A DNA stretch of 64,000 nucleotides, taken from Corynebacterium glyciniphilum AJ 3170 (GTDB taxonomy: Bacteria > Actinomycetota > Actinomycetes > Mycobacteriales > Mycobacteriaceae). Of this stretch, positions 25,824-33,368 are shown piece after piece. Position numbers and translations under genes: made by a program. Where the stretch lies: NCBI RefSeq assembly GCF_007673095.1, contig NZ_VDYZ01000016.1:1-64000 (forward strand), written 5' to 3'. Every line of letters begins with the position of its first letter. Within the stretch, counting starts at the first letter, position 1. Under the pieces are notes generated by a model that was not told the origin of the DNA, searched no databases, and saw only the letters and a program-made list of their open reading frames with translations.

Positions 25824-28277
25824 ATGGCTAAACTCCTCTACCGGATCGGACGATCCGCATACCTGTACAGGTGGCGATTCATCGCCGTCTGGCTGCTGGT
25901 GCTCATCGGTGCGGGCACCCTGGCCGGAACCATGGCGAAATCGACCTCCATGACCTTCACCATCCCCGGGCTCGAGTCGGTCGAGACCCAGGAGAAGATG
26001 GGCGACTACTTCCCCGGCGGCAGTGACGAGATGGAGGCCGCCACCGGCACCGTCGTCGTCCGCGCCCCCGAAGGCGGCTCGCTGACCGACGAGGCGACCC
26101 ACGCCGACCTGGAGAAGCTCATCACCGAGCTCAAGGGCCAGGACGCACTGACCGACACCGACGCCATCGTCGACCCGGTCACGGCCGCCGCCGGCATGGA
26201 GCAGCAGCTCACCGAGGCCAAGGCCCAGCAGGGTCTGCCGGAGAAGCAGATCCAGGCCGACATCCAGGCGCTGTCCCCGGTGAGTGAGAACGGCCGGACC
26301 GGTACGTTCACCGTCGCCTTCGACGCCGACTCCGCGATGGACATCGCGCCGGAGGACACCGAGGCGGTCACCGAGGTCCTGGACGACGCCGCCACCGACA
26401 ACCTCGAGGTCTCCTACAACGGCAACGCCTTCCAGATGGCCGAGATCGGCGGCACCGCCGAACTCGTCGGCATCATCATCGCCGCGCTCGTGCTGATCAT
26501 CACCTTCGGCTCCTTCGTCGCCGCAGGCCTGCCGCTGATCACCGCGATCGCCGGCGTCGGCACCGGAATCATGCTGATCATGGCGGCCACCGCGCTGACC
26601 GACACCATCAACAGCATGACCCCGACCCTGGCCTCCATGATCGGCCTGGCCGTCGGTATCGACTACGCCCTGTTCATCGTGTCGAGGTTCAGAAATGAAC
26701 TCGTCGCCTTCGCCGGCGGCAACAACATGACACCGAAGGAACTCGCCCAGGCGATCAAGAACACGAGCCACCGACAGCGGGCCCACCTGGCCGGACTCGC
26801 TGTCGGCAAGGCCGGTTCCGCGGTCTGCTTCGCCGGTCTGACAGTCATCATCGCGCTGGCCGCGCTGTCGATCATCAACATCCCGTTCCTCACCGCGATG
26901 GCACTGGCTGCGGCATTCACCGTCCTCATCGCCGTCGTCGTGGCCGTCACCCTGCTGCCCGCCATCCTCGGCGCCTTCGGCACGAAGTCCTTCGCCGGAC
27001 GCGCCCCGGTGGTCAAGGCCCCCGACCCCGAGGACGAGAAGCCCACCATGGGCCTGAAGTGGGTCCGCCAGATCCGCAAGCGCCCCGTCGTCTTCTCCGT
27101 CAGTGCCGTGCTGCTGCTGGTCGTGCTGGCCATCCCGGCGCTGGGCCTGCAGCTCGCCATGCCCACCGACGACTCCGCCAAGCTCGGCAGCCCGCAGCGC
27201 ACCGCCGCCGAATGGACCAACGAGGACTTCGGCCCCGGCCGCAACGCCCCGATGATCGCACTGGTGACCTCCGATGACCCGGAGACCGCACCGGCCGCCT
27301 ACGGCGCCGCCGTGGAGACCATCAGCAGCCAGGACGGCGTCGCGAACGCCCAGATCACCCAGATGACCGAGGACGGTTCCGCCGCCCAGGTCATGATCAC
27401 CCCGACCACCGGTGCCAACGACGAGGCCACGAACGACACCCTGCAGGCCCTCCGCGACGCCGAGGCGTCCTTCCACGACCAGACCGGGGCGGAGTACGCC
27501 GTCACCGGTGTCACCCCGATCTTCGAGGACATCTCCGACCGGCTGTCCGAGGTGCTCGTCCCGTACATCGCCATCGTCGTGGTTCTGGCGTTCGTCCTGC
27601 TGATGATCGTCTTCCGGTCCCTGTGGGTCCCGCTGATCGCCGCGCTGGGCTTCGCCCTCTCCGTCGCCGCCACCTTCGGTCTGACCGTCGGTATCTGGCA
27701 GTGGGGGTGGCTCGGCATCACCAACGACCCGCAGCCGATCATCTCCTTCCTGCCGATCATGCTCATCGGCATCGTCTTCGGCCTCGCCATGGACTACCAG
27801 GTGTTCCTGGTGACCCGCATGCGCGAGGGCTACGTCCACGGCAAGACCGCCGGCAACGCCGTCTCGAACGGTTTCAAGCACGGCGCCCGCGTGGTCACCG
27901 CCGCCGCACTCATCATGATCTCGGTGTTCGCCGCCTTCATCCTGATGGACGAGCCGTTCATCGCCGTGATGGGCTCCGCCCTGGCGATGGCCGTGCTGAT
28001 CGACGCCTTCGTGGTCCGCATGACCATCGTGCCCGCCGTGCTCTTCCTGCTCGGTGACCGTGCGTGGAAGCTGCCCCGCTGGCTGGACAAGATCATCCCG
28101 ACCGTCGATGTCGAGGGCGAAGGCCTCGTCGGCCTCGAAGCCCCGGAGCACGACACCGCCGGCAAGCACGAGAAGGAGCCCGCCACCGTCGGGGCCGACA
28201 CCCCCGACGGCACCCACGGCGAGCACGCCGCCGACACCGACCCGTCCGACGACAGCACCACGACAGATGGCCGTTAA
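25824..28277 (+). CDS. MMPL/RND-family transporter
   Basis: 817 residues. Two repeats of one membrane helix, a large outside domain and five further helices are visible (first helix FIAVWLLVLIGAGTLAGTM; second-repeat entry VFSVSAVLLLVVLAIPALGL). The proton-relay region is seen as GLAVGIDYALFIVSRFRNE in repeat one and GLAMDYQVFLVTRMREGY in repeat two. A charged cytosolic tail of about 60 residues follows. MMPL proteins export lipids, siderophores or drugs in mycolata. The ATG at 25824 follows an AATAAT box by seven bases. The tetR gene overlaps the 3' end by 11 bases, suggesting coupled expression and autoregulation. Confidence 0.9.
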   Translation: MAKLLYRIGRSAYLYRWRFIAVWLLVLIGAGTLAGTMAKSTSMTFTIPGLESVETQEKMGDYFPGGSDEMEAATGTVVVRAPEGGSLTDEATHADLEKLITELKGQDALTDTDAIVDPVTAAAGMEQQLTEAKAQQGLPEKQIQADIQALSPVSENGRTGTFTVAFDADSAMDIAPEDTEAVTEVLDDAATDNLEVSYNGNAFQMAEIGGTAELVGIIIAALVLIITFGSFVAAGLPLITAIAGVGTGIMLIMAATALTDTINSMTPTLASMIGLAVGIDYALFIVSRFRNELVAFAGGNNMTPKELAQAIKNTSHRQRAHLAGLAVGKAGSAVCFAGLTVIIALAALSIINIPFLTAMALAAAFTVLIAVVVAVTLLPAILGAFGTKSFAGRAPVVKAPDPEDEKPTMGLKWVRQIRKRPVVFSVSAVLLLVVLAIPALGLQLAMPTDDSAKLGSPQRTAAEWTNEDFGPGRNAPMIALVTSDDPETAPAAYGAAVETISSQDGVANAQITQMTEDGSAAQVMITPTTGANDEATNDTLQALRDAEASFHDQTGAEYAVTGVTPIFEDISDRLSEVLVPYIAIVVVLAFVLLMIVFRSLWVPLIAALGFALSVAATFGLTVGIWQWGWLGITNDPQPIISFLPIMLIGIVFGLAMDYQVFLVTRMREGYVHGKTAGNAVSNGFKHGARVVTAAALIMISVFAAFILMDEPFIAVMGSALAMAVLIDAFVVRMTIVPAVLFLLGDRAWKLPRWLDKIIPTVDVEGEGLVGLEAPEHDTAGKHEKEPATVGADTPDGTHGEHAADTDPSDDSTTTDGR

Positions 28278-28917
28278 CGACGCGCTCTCGCACCGCGAGC
28301 AGAAGAAGGAGGAGACGCGCCGCGCGCTCGCCCGCGCCTCCGCGGAACTCCTGCTCAGCGAGGGCAGCGACGGGATGACCGTCGCCGCCGTCGCCGAACG
28401 GGCAGGGGTGTCCACCCGGACGTTCCACAACTACTTCCCCCGGCGGGAGGACGCGCTGCTGTTCTTCATCGAGGAGACCATCGACGAACTGCGTCAGCAG
28501 GTCGAGGACGCCCCCGAGGGCGAGCATCCCCTGGACATCATGCAGCGGCTGGTGATCGACCGCGTGGACGATGACGGCGGGGTCTCCGACGATCCCGGCA
28601 CGCTGCTGAATCTGCGTTCCATCGCCGACCACCTGAGCTACATCACCGGCCCCGGTGACAAGGAACGGGTGATGCACATCGCCGACGGCCTGCTGGATGC
28701 GCTCCACCAGCGGGCCCAGGGAACGATGAGCCGTCAGGCCAGTGCGCTCATGCTGGTGTCCTGCCTGACCGCAGGCGCCATCGCGGTGGAGTCACGGGCG
28801 GCGGAGAAGGGACATGACTGCATGGTCATGTTCCCCAGCTGGGCATCGTCCGAGCAGTCCCCTGCCGAGGTACTCGACGAAGGGTTCACACTGCTGCGCA
28901 GCGGCTTCGGGAGCTGA
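28267..28917 (+). CDS. TetR-family transcriptional regulator
   Basis: 216 residues. The N-terminal DNA-binding domain shows TRRALARASAELLLSEG, then MTVAAVAERAGVSTRTFHNYF with the helix-turn-helix recognition helix at about residues 47-56. The C-terminal ligand domain is unspecific. The start ATG at 28267 lies inside the end of the mmpL gene (11-base overlap), so the two are co-translated. It most likely represses its own operon through the GTGCA repeats at 25777-25812. The ligand is unknown, probably a hydrophobic export substrate. Confidence 0.9.
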   Translation: MAVNDALSHREQKKEETRRALARASAELLLSEGSDGMTVAAVAERAGVSTRTFHNYFPRREDALLFFIEETIDELRQQVEDAPEGEHPLDIMQRLVIDRVDDDGGVSDDPGTLLNLRSIADHLSYITGPGDKERVMHIADGLLDALHQRAQGTMSRQASALMLVSCLTAGAIAVESRAAEKGHDCMVMFPSWASSEQSPAEVLDEGFTLLRSGFGS

Positions 28918-28935
28918 GGCACCTGGACACGCACT

Positions 28936-29009
28936 GAACGACGGTTTCTGTCCGGATCCGGGAGTGAAGTGCCCACTTCGCCCGCAATCCCGGACAGAAA
29001 CCGTCGTTC
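28936..29009. repeat. Large inverted repeat with 20-bp perfect arms
   Basis: Arms at 28936-28955 and 28990-29009 are perfect complements (GAACGACGGTTTCTGTCCGG and its complement). Inside them GAAGTG and CACTTC form a second, smaller stem. The structure follows tetR by about 20 bases and lacks a T-run. It could be a terminator, an RNA-processing site or a copy of a dispersed palindromic element. Confidence 0.75.
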
Positions 29010-29041
29010 GTGTCTGTGCGTCCGAGACTCGGATAACGATA

Positions 29042-29464
29042 TTGACCTGTGTGGTCGCCGGGGTCATCACGGTGCTGGTCCTGGTCCGCTACCCAGGACT
29101 CCCGGACACCATTCCTGTACATTTCGGCCCCGGAGGGGAGCCGGACGCCTGGGGTTCGAAAACGACGGTGCTCTTCCTGTCGCTGATCATGCTGGTGTGC
29201 ATCGGTGGAGCTGATTGGGCTTCCCGACACCCCGACTCCAGGTGGATGAACTATCCGAAAGACGTCACCGAGGACAATGCCCAGCGGCTCTACCGGGCCG
29301 GTGAGCAGTTCCTCGTGTGGTTGAATGTCGGACTCGTGGCGATCTACGCCGGAATGGCGACAACCATGCTCAGTGAGATCAATGCGACGATGGTCCTTGT
29401 CCCGGGGCTGACTGTGCTGGTCGGAGCGACAGTGGCTGGCCTGACCAAGACCATCCGGGCCTGA
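29042..29464 (+). CDS. DUF1648 small membrane protein
   Basis: About 140 residues with the DUF1648 motif YPGLPDTIPVHFGPGGEPDAWGSK near the N-terminus, then three further hydrophobic helices (VLFLSLIMLVCIGGADW, FLVWLNVGLVAIYAGMATT, VLVPGLTVLVGATVAGL). DUF1648 occurs at the start of SdpI-like immunity and signalling proteins, but most standalone copies have no known role. The start is uncertain: TTG at 29042, GTG at 29051 or a GTG at 28964 inside the inverted repeat. It is convergent with the small membrane-protein gene at 29674-29838. Two related proteins are encoded at 30874-32392. Confidence 0.7.
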   Translation: MTCVVAGVITVLVLVRYPGLPDTIPVHFGPGGEPDAWGSKTTVLFLSLIMLVCIGGADWASRHPDSRWMNYPKDVTEDNAQRLYRAGEQFLVWLNVGLVAIYAGMATTMLSEINATMVLVPGLTVLVGATVAGLTKTIRA

Positions 29465-29673
29465 CGTCGCCGCACCCGAACGCCCGGCCGAGCTAAGAAG
29501 GAAGGTGCGGTCTGTCGGATAGCCGATACCGCCGACTGCCGCCCCGCCAAGGGATGTGGGGGCCTGCTACAGCAACCGCGGCTCCGAATAGGGTGGGCTT
29601 CCCCGGAATGTTCTGCAGAAAACGTTCGGCGACGGCTCGGTCGCCGTATGTTGGTGACGCTCGGCTGATGTGG

Positions 29674-29838
29674 TCAGGCTTCATCGACTTTCTTCCCGGT
29701 CGGTTTCCAGATCAGATAGACAAGCAGAGTCGGCACGAGTGAAAACCCGACTGCAGTGGAAAGTCCGTCGTCGAACATCATGGAGAAGATGGGGAGCGCG
29801 AACAACAGAGTCAGGATCGCAGACCAGTAGCGGGTCAC
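29674..29838 (-). CDS. Small two-helix membrane protein
   Basis: 54 residues from a GTG at 29838 that overlaps the stop of the upstream M23 peptidase gene (GTGA). Two hydrophobic stretches, YWSAILTLLFALPIFSMM and GFSLVPTLLVYLIW, are joined by a short acidic loop; the C-terminus is charged (KPTGKKVDEA). It has no recognised family. The coupling suggests it works with, or stabilises, the membrane-anchored peptidase. Confidence 0.6.
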   Translation of the reverse strand: MTRYWSAILTLLFALPIFSMMFDDGLSTAVGFSLVPTLLVYLIWKPTGKKVDEA

Positions 29839-30731
29839 TGTTCTTCCTCTCGCGGAGTGCTGGTTGCCGGGTACCAGGTCATGGTTTCGCCATTCTGCGG
29901 GAGTCCGTCCACGGGGGCACAACTGTTCTCGCCGGTGAGGGTGATCCCTCGAAATGCGACAGCGATGCCTTCCGCGGTCCAGAATGATGAACGGTCAGTC
30001 AGCTGGGCGTGGACGTGAGGTTCGCTGCTGTTCCCGGAGTTGCCACAGCGTCCTATCTGTTCACCCGCCTGCACGTGGTCCCCCACCTCCACTGTGACAG
30101 AGTCCCGCTGCAGATGAGCCACAGTGGCGAAGACGCTTCCGGCCGTTCGAATCACGACATGGTTCCCGATGACGAAACGGGGTCCTCCGATGCTCCGGAA
30201 GATCCCCTCCACCATCATGTACATGACCCCCAGGATGTTCGAACGGGCAGCATGGTCACGGTGGGAGCTGGTGACGCCCACCACCGTGCCACCAACCATC
30301 GCTAGCACGGGTTCGCCGTATGCCGGATACTCGTTCGCTGCCCGAAACACCGGACCGCCGAACTCAGGGCGCGACCCCGGGCTATCAGGCTCATGGACAA
30401 GGTCGATGGCATAGGTCTGTCCATATGCCCGGGTTCCATGGCTAGGGACGCTTGACGCAGGGCTGTTCATTCCGGTCCAACGACCAGTCACCGGTGAATG
30501 GACAAGCTTGACCGGGGAACGGGGCAACACTCTAGGACCAATGACCGAAAGGGCAGACACCAGTGCAAGAACGAGTACCGCGAGAAGCGAGATCGACAGG
30601 CGGATCCTCGTGCTGACGTCGACGCCCCGCAACAGCGTCAGATCTACAGCGATCCAGATGAGTGTCGCTATCACTGCAGATGCGAGGATCAGCGTGCGGC
30701 ACCGGTAGGCGGCAATAATGAAGAGCTTCAT
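29835..30731 (-). CDS. Membrane-anchored M23 (LytM-type) peptidase domain protein
   Basis: 298 residues. Two N-terminal helices (TLILASAVIATLIWIAVDL and LSISLLAVLVLALVSALSVI) anchor a LytM domain. Zinc-site elements are visible: HGTRAYGQTYAIDLVH (HxnD) and SSEPHVHAQL (HxH), with GNSGNSS between the usual beta strands. Family enzymes cut peptidoglycan cross-bridges or activate other amidases; here all ligands seem present, so it may be active. The ATG at 30731 has no Shine-Dalgarno but overlaps the stop of a 26-codon leader reading frame (30728-30808), pointing to coupled initiation. The small membrane protein follows with overlap. Confidence 0.8.
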   Translation of the reverse strand: MKLFIIAAYRCRTLILASAVIATLIWIAVDLTLLRGVDVSTRIRLSISLLAVLVLALVSALSVIGPRVLPRSPVKLVHSPVTGRWTGMNSPASSVPSHGTRAYGQTYAIDLVHEPDSPGSRPEFGGPVFRAANEYPAYGEPVLAMVGGTVVGVTSSHRDHAARSNILGVMYMMVEGIFRSIGGPRFVIGNHVVIRTAGSVFATVAHLQRDSVTVEVGDHVQAGEQIGRCGNSGNSSEPHVHAQLTDRSSFWTAEGIAVAFRGITLTGENSCAPVDGLPQNGETMTWYPATSTPREEEQ

Positions 30732-30808
30732 GAGTGTGCCCCGACCATCCAGGTGAGTAGGCGCACGGCCGCACCAAGGTGCGCCATCAATGTAGGGGTA
30801 GCTGCCAT
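30728..30808 (-). CDS. Possible 26-residue leader peptide coupled to the M23 gene
   Basis: An ATG at 30808 opens a 26-codon frame whose TGA overlaps the M23 start codon as ATGA. A TACTAT -10 box (30817-30822) lies eight bases before that ATG, so the leader would be translated from a leaderless message and its ribosomes would reinitiate at the M23 ATG. The peptide is mildly hydrophobic (MAHLGAAVRLLTWMVGAHS at its end) with no recognised family. The evidence is positional; it could be a chance frame. Confidence 0.5.
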   Translation of the reverse strand: MAATPTLMAHLGAAVRLLTWMVGAHS

Positions 30809-30816
30809 GTCATCCC

Positions 30817-30822
30817 ATAGTA
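30817..30822 (-). promoter_or_regulatory. -10 box of the leader peptide-M23 operon
   Basis: TACTAT is followed by eight bases and the leader ATG. Just upstream at 30831-30840 is the perfect palindrome CGTAATTACG, an operator candidate. Confidence 0.45.
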
Positions 30823-30873
30823 CGCAACTTCGTAATTACGTACAAGAGAATACGTCAGGACGCGGCCCCTTAC

Positions 30874-31602
30874 CTACACTGCCGCCGCAAGAGCGCCGGT
30901 CACGCGCTCGACGACCACCACAACGGCGACTGCGGCCACGACAACGGTAAGAACCCGTCCGGTAGTCGTCGCCATGTTCAGCGTGTACTTTCCACGGTTG
31001 TTCTGCGCGATGATGCCGCCACCCGGCGCGTCGACGAATACCAGCCACCGGTTACGGCGGCCGGAGGGCGACGGATACCGAACGTCGATGTCCCGACTGG
31101 TCCGTCCCGTCACCAGCATCAAAGCGATGAGCGTCGCCAGAGCGCCGAGTCCACCGATTGCCACGAGACCACCGCCCGCCCAGCTCCACGGGCCAGCAAG
31201 CCCGGTGAAGCTCAGCGTCAGCGAGGCAGACAGCGCGACATTGGACCAGGCCAACGGCGTCTGCACCGCTTCTGCGTGCGCCCAGGTATTGAGCGCGTCA
31301 TTCCTGGACCGCTCCGAATCCCCGAGAGGCAACCCACCTCCCTGGGAGGCAACTCCTACGGCAGCGATGCACAACCCCAGGACGCCGACGACCGGCGCGC
31401 CGAGGGCAAACACCATCAGCAACGGCAGTGACCGTCCCACCCAGGAATCCGGAGTACCGTCGGCACCCCAGTGAATGGGCATGGGATCCGGGACAGACCC
31501 GTAGGAGGCGAGCAGCCCCACGGCCAGGACGACCGGTGGGATGAGCGCCAGGGAATGCACAGGCGATCGTGCCCGTACCCTGGGCGTCCGCTGTGTATCC
31601 AT
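30874..31602 (-). CDS. DUF1648 membrane protein, second copy
   Basis: 242 residues. The first helix (ALIPPVVLAVGLLASYG) leads into the DUF1648 motif VPDPMPIHWGADGTPDSW. Further helices are LLMVFALGAPVVGVLGLC, a pair around residues 125-170 and a C-terminal helix of Val/Ala. The segment RRNRWLVFVDAPGG near residue 190 resembles the equivalent RRRRWLMFMDIPGS of the neighbour at 31625-32392, so the two are paralogues. A TACCGT box eight bases before the ATG at 31602 allows independent leaderless transcription. Function unknown. Confidence 0.75.
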   Translation of the reverse strand: MDTQRTPRVRARSPVHSLALIPPVVLAVGLLASYGSVPDPMPIHWGADGTPDSWVGRSLPLLMVFALGAPVVGVLGLCIAAVGVASQGGGLPLGDSERSRNDALNTWAHAEAVQTPLAWSNVALSASLTLSFTGLAGPWSWAGGGLVAIGGLGALATLIALMLVTGRTSRDIDVRYPSPSGRRNRWLVFVDAPGGGIIAQNNRGKYTLNMATTTGRVLTVVVAAVAVVVVVERVTGALAAAV

Positions 31603-31624
31603 AAGAATCTACGGTATCAGCCCC

Positions 31625-32392
31625 TCAGAACAACGCCGTGACCGCCATAGACAGGAGCATCACGGCCGTGCCCGCGAGGAGGAGCAGTATGACCACTGCG
31701 CCGATCCGCCCACCACGGGTCGCGACATTGAAGGTGAAGTTCATCCCCGATCCGGTGTCGACCATCACCCTGTCACTCCCCGGAATGTCCATGAACATCA
31801 GCCACCGGCGTCGGCGCCCGTCCGGGTGGGGGAACCTCTCGGCGATGGCGTCGCCGTGTCGTCCCATCACCACGAACAGCCAGACGCTACTGGCGAGAAT
31901 GCCGAGCATCCCCAGCGCGTCGAGCCATCCGGAGATTCCTTCCAACCACCCCCACGGCCCGTTCAGACCGAGCATCATCACGGTCATCGACGTCGAGAGC
32001 ATGACGCAGTACCAGCCCATCAACGGCTGCATCACCTTGAGCTCGTGCCAGGTGCGCTGGGCGTCCACGGTCGATTTCGCCCCACCGCGTTCAAACAGAG
32101 ACCCGGAGTGCACCCGCACGAAGACGCCGACGAACCCCATCGTCAACACACATATCACTGGCCCGAGGAGCACACCGAACAGTAACGTCCCCATCGACTT
32201 CGGGGACCAGGAGTCCGGCTCCCCGGTGAAGCCCCAGTGTGTCGGCATCGGGTCAGGAAGTGCGTCGTAGGACGCCACCAGCGCCACCGCTGCCACAGCA
32301 GGCGGCAGCAATGCCAGCAGATAGAGGTAGCCCGGCATCGTCACCGGCGGATAGTCCGCTTTCTCAGGCATTCCGTGTGATTCCGCCGTCAT
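31625..32392 (-). CDS. DUF1648 membrane protein, third copy
   Basis: 255 residues with DUF1648 motif LPDPMPTHWGFTGEPDSW after a first helix (LYLLALLPPAVAAVALVASY). Four to five other helices follow, and the last, VVILLLLAGTAVMLLSMAV, ends the protein. The start ATG at 32392 is eight bases after a TACTCT box (leaderless). It ends 22 bases before the second DUF1648 gene on the same strand. These proteins have no known activity; SdpI-like antibiotic-peptide immunity is one family precedent. Confidence 0.78.
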   Translation of the reverse strand: MTAESHGMPEKADYPPVTMPGYLYLLALLPPAVAAVALVASYDALPDPMPTHWGFTGEPDSWSPKSMGTLLFGVLLGPVICVLTMGFVGVFVRVHSGSLFERGGAKSTVDAQRTWHELKVMQPLMGWYCVMLSTSMTVMMLGLNGPWGWLEGISGWLDALGMLGILASSVWLFVVMGRHGDAIAERFPHPDGRRRRWLMFMDIPGSDRVMVDTGSGMNFTFNVATRGGRIGAVVILLLLAGTAVMLLSMAVTALF

Positions 32393-32472
32393 ATTCTCAG
32401 AGAGTAACAGTCCGCATGGGCCGAACCTCCGCCGCAGCGCGGCGACAGGTGTAACGTGACGTCCTGTACGCA

Positions 32473-32595
32473 TTCTCAGGGCGGGGCGAAATTCCCCACC
32501 GGCGGTGAAAGCCCGCGAGCGCCACCTCCACCAGGTGGGACAAGCAGATCCGGTGTAATTCCGGAGCCGACGGTCACAGTCCGGACGGGAGAGAA
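32473..32595 (+). promoter_or_regulatory. FMN riboswitch (RFN element)
   Basis: The conserved RFN blocks are present in order: GGGCGGGGCGAAATTCCCC, ACCGGCGGTGAAAGCCCGCG, GCAGATCCGGTGTAATTCCG, GAGCCGACGGTCACAGTCCG and GACGGGAGAGAA. P1 pairs TTCTC (32473-32477) with GAGAA (32591-32595). The latter overlaps the Shine-Dalgarno GAAAGG of the downstream gene, so FMN binding should block translation. A TAACGT -10 box lies at 32452-32457. Confidence 0.95.
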
Positions 32596-32609
32596 AGGCT
32601 GGACACCTC

Positions 32610-33368
32610 ATGTCCGGAATTCTGGCGTCGGTCAACGACGCCCTCACGACATTCCTCAACGCGCAGTGGTCGATCGGTGACTCGGCGGTCCTCTGGCGCG
32701 AGGTCATCGGCAACGGCTTCGGCATCGCGTCGGCCATCGGCGGCATGCGGCGGGTCGTCTGGGCGTGGCCGGTGGGGATCGCGGGTAACATCCTGTTGTT
32801 CACCGTCTTCCTCGGCGGCGTGTTCCACACCCCGCAGGACCTCGACCTCTACGGCCAGGCAGGACGCCAGGTCATGTTCCTCATCGTCAGCGTCTACGGC
32901 TGGTGGCAGTGGCACCGGGCCACGACCGCCGGCATGCGGGAGCCCGAGGACACCGACCCGTCACGCTCGATCCTCTCCGAACCGGCGGACAGCTACGAGG
33001 CAGTGCAACCGCGGTGGGCGACGTCACGCGAACGGCTGCTCATGCTCGCCGTCGCCGTCATCGGCACCTGTGGTTTCGCCTGGGTCTTCAGCGCTCTGGG
33101 CTCCTGGGGGCCATGGGCGGACGCCTGGATCTTCACCGGCTCACTGCTCGCCACCTTCGGCATGGCCAGGGGATGGACCGAGTTCTGGCTGATCTGGATC
33201 GCGGTCGACATCGTCGGTGTCCCCCTCCTCTTCACCGCCGGCTACTACCCCAGTGCCGTGCTCTACCTCGTCTACGGAATCTTCGTCGCCTGGGGTTTCG
33301 TGGTGTGGCTGCGGGTGCAGCGGCGCACTGCGGCGGAGCAGGTCAGCTCTCTGACACGGTCCGTCTGA
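32610..33368 (+). CDS. pnuX: PnuC-family vitamin transporter, probable riboflavin importer PnuX
   Basis: 252 residues with about seven membrane helices and the PnuC-family signatures WPVGIAGNILLFTVFL, YGQAGRQVMFLIVSVYGWWQW and, in the second half, WFTG-like SLLATFGMARGWTEFWLIWIAVD. PnuC proteins transport nicotinamide riboside, but the corynebacterial group preceded by an FMN riboswitch (PnuX) imports riboflavin; the riboswitch directly upstream supports that assignment. The ATG at 32610 has GAAAGG at 32593-32598, masked by riboswitch P1. The 3' end overlaps the convergent enoyl-CoA hydratase gene by 26 bases. Confidence 0.88.
   Translation: MSGILASVNDALTTFLNAQWSIGDSAVLWREVIGNGFGIASAIGGMRRVVWAWPVGIAGNILLFTVFLGGVFHTPQDLDLYGQAGRQVMFLIVSVYGWWQWHRATTAGMREPEDTDPSRSILSEPADSYEAVQPRWATSRERLLMLAVAVIGTCGFAWVFSALGSWGPWADAWIFTGSLLATFGMARGWTEFWLIWIAVDIVGVPLLFTAGYYPSAVLYLVYGIFVAWGFVVWLRVQRRTAAEQVSSLTRSV

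Noticed and set aside
25026-28430. A 1134-codon open frame on the minus strand opposite mmpL and tetR
   Set aside because: Its composition (Gly/Asp/His/Arg) is that of antisense translation; the plus strand has clear MmpL and TetR proteins.
29493-29684. A 63-codon minus-strand frame starting inside the small membrane-protein gene
   Set aside because: No ribosome site, no recognisable features, Pro/Arg/Gly composition of chance GC-rich frames; conservation would be needed to revive it.
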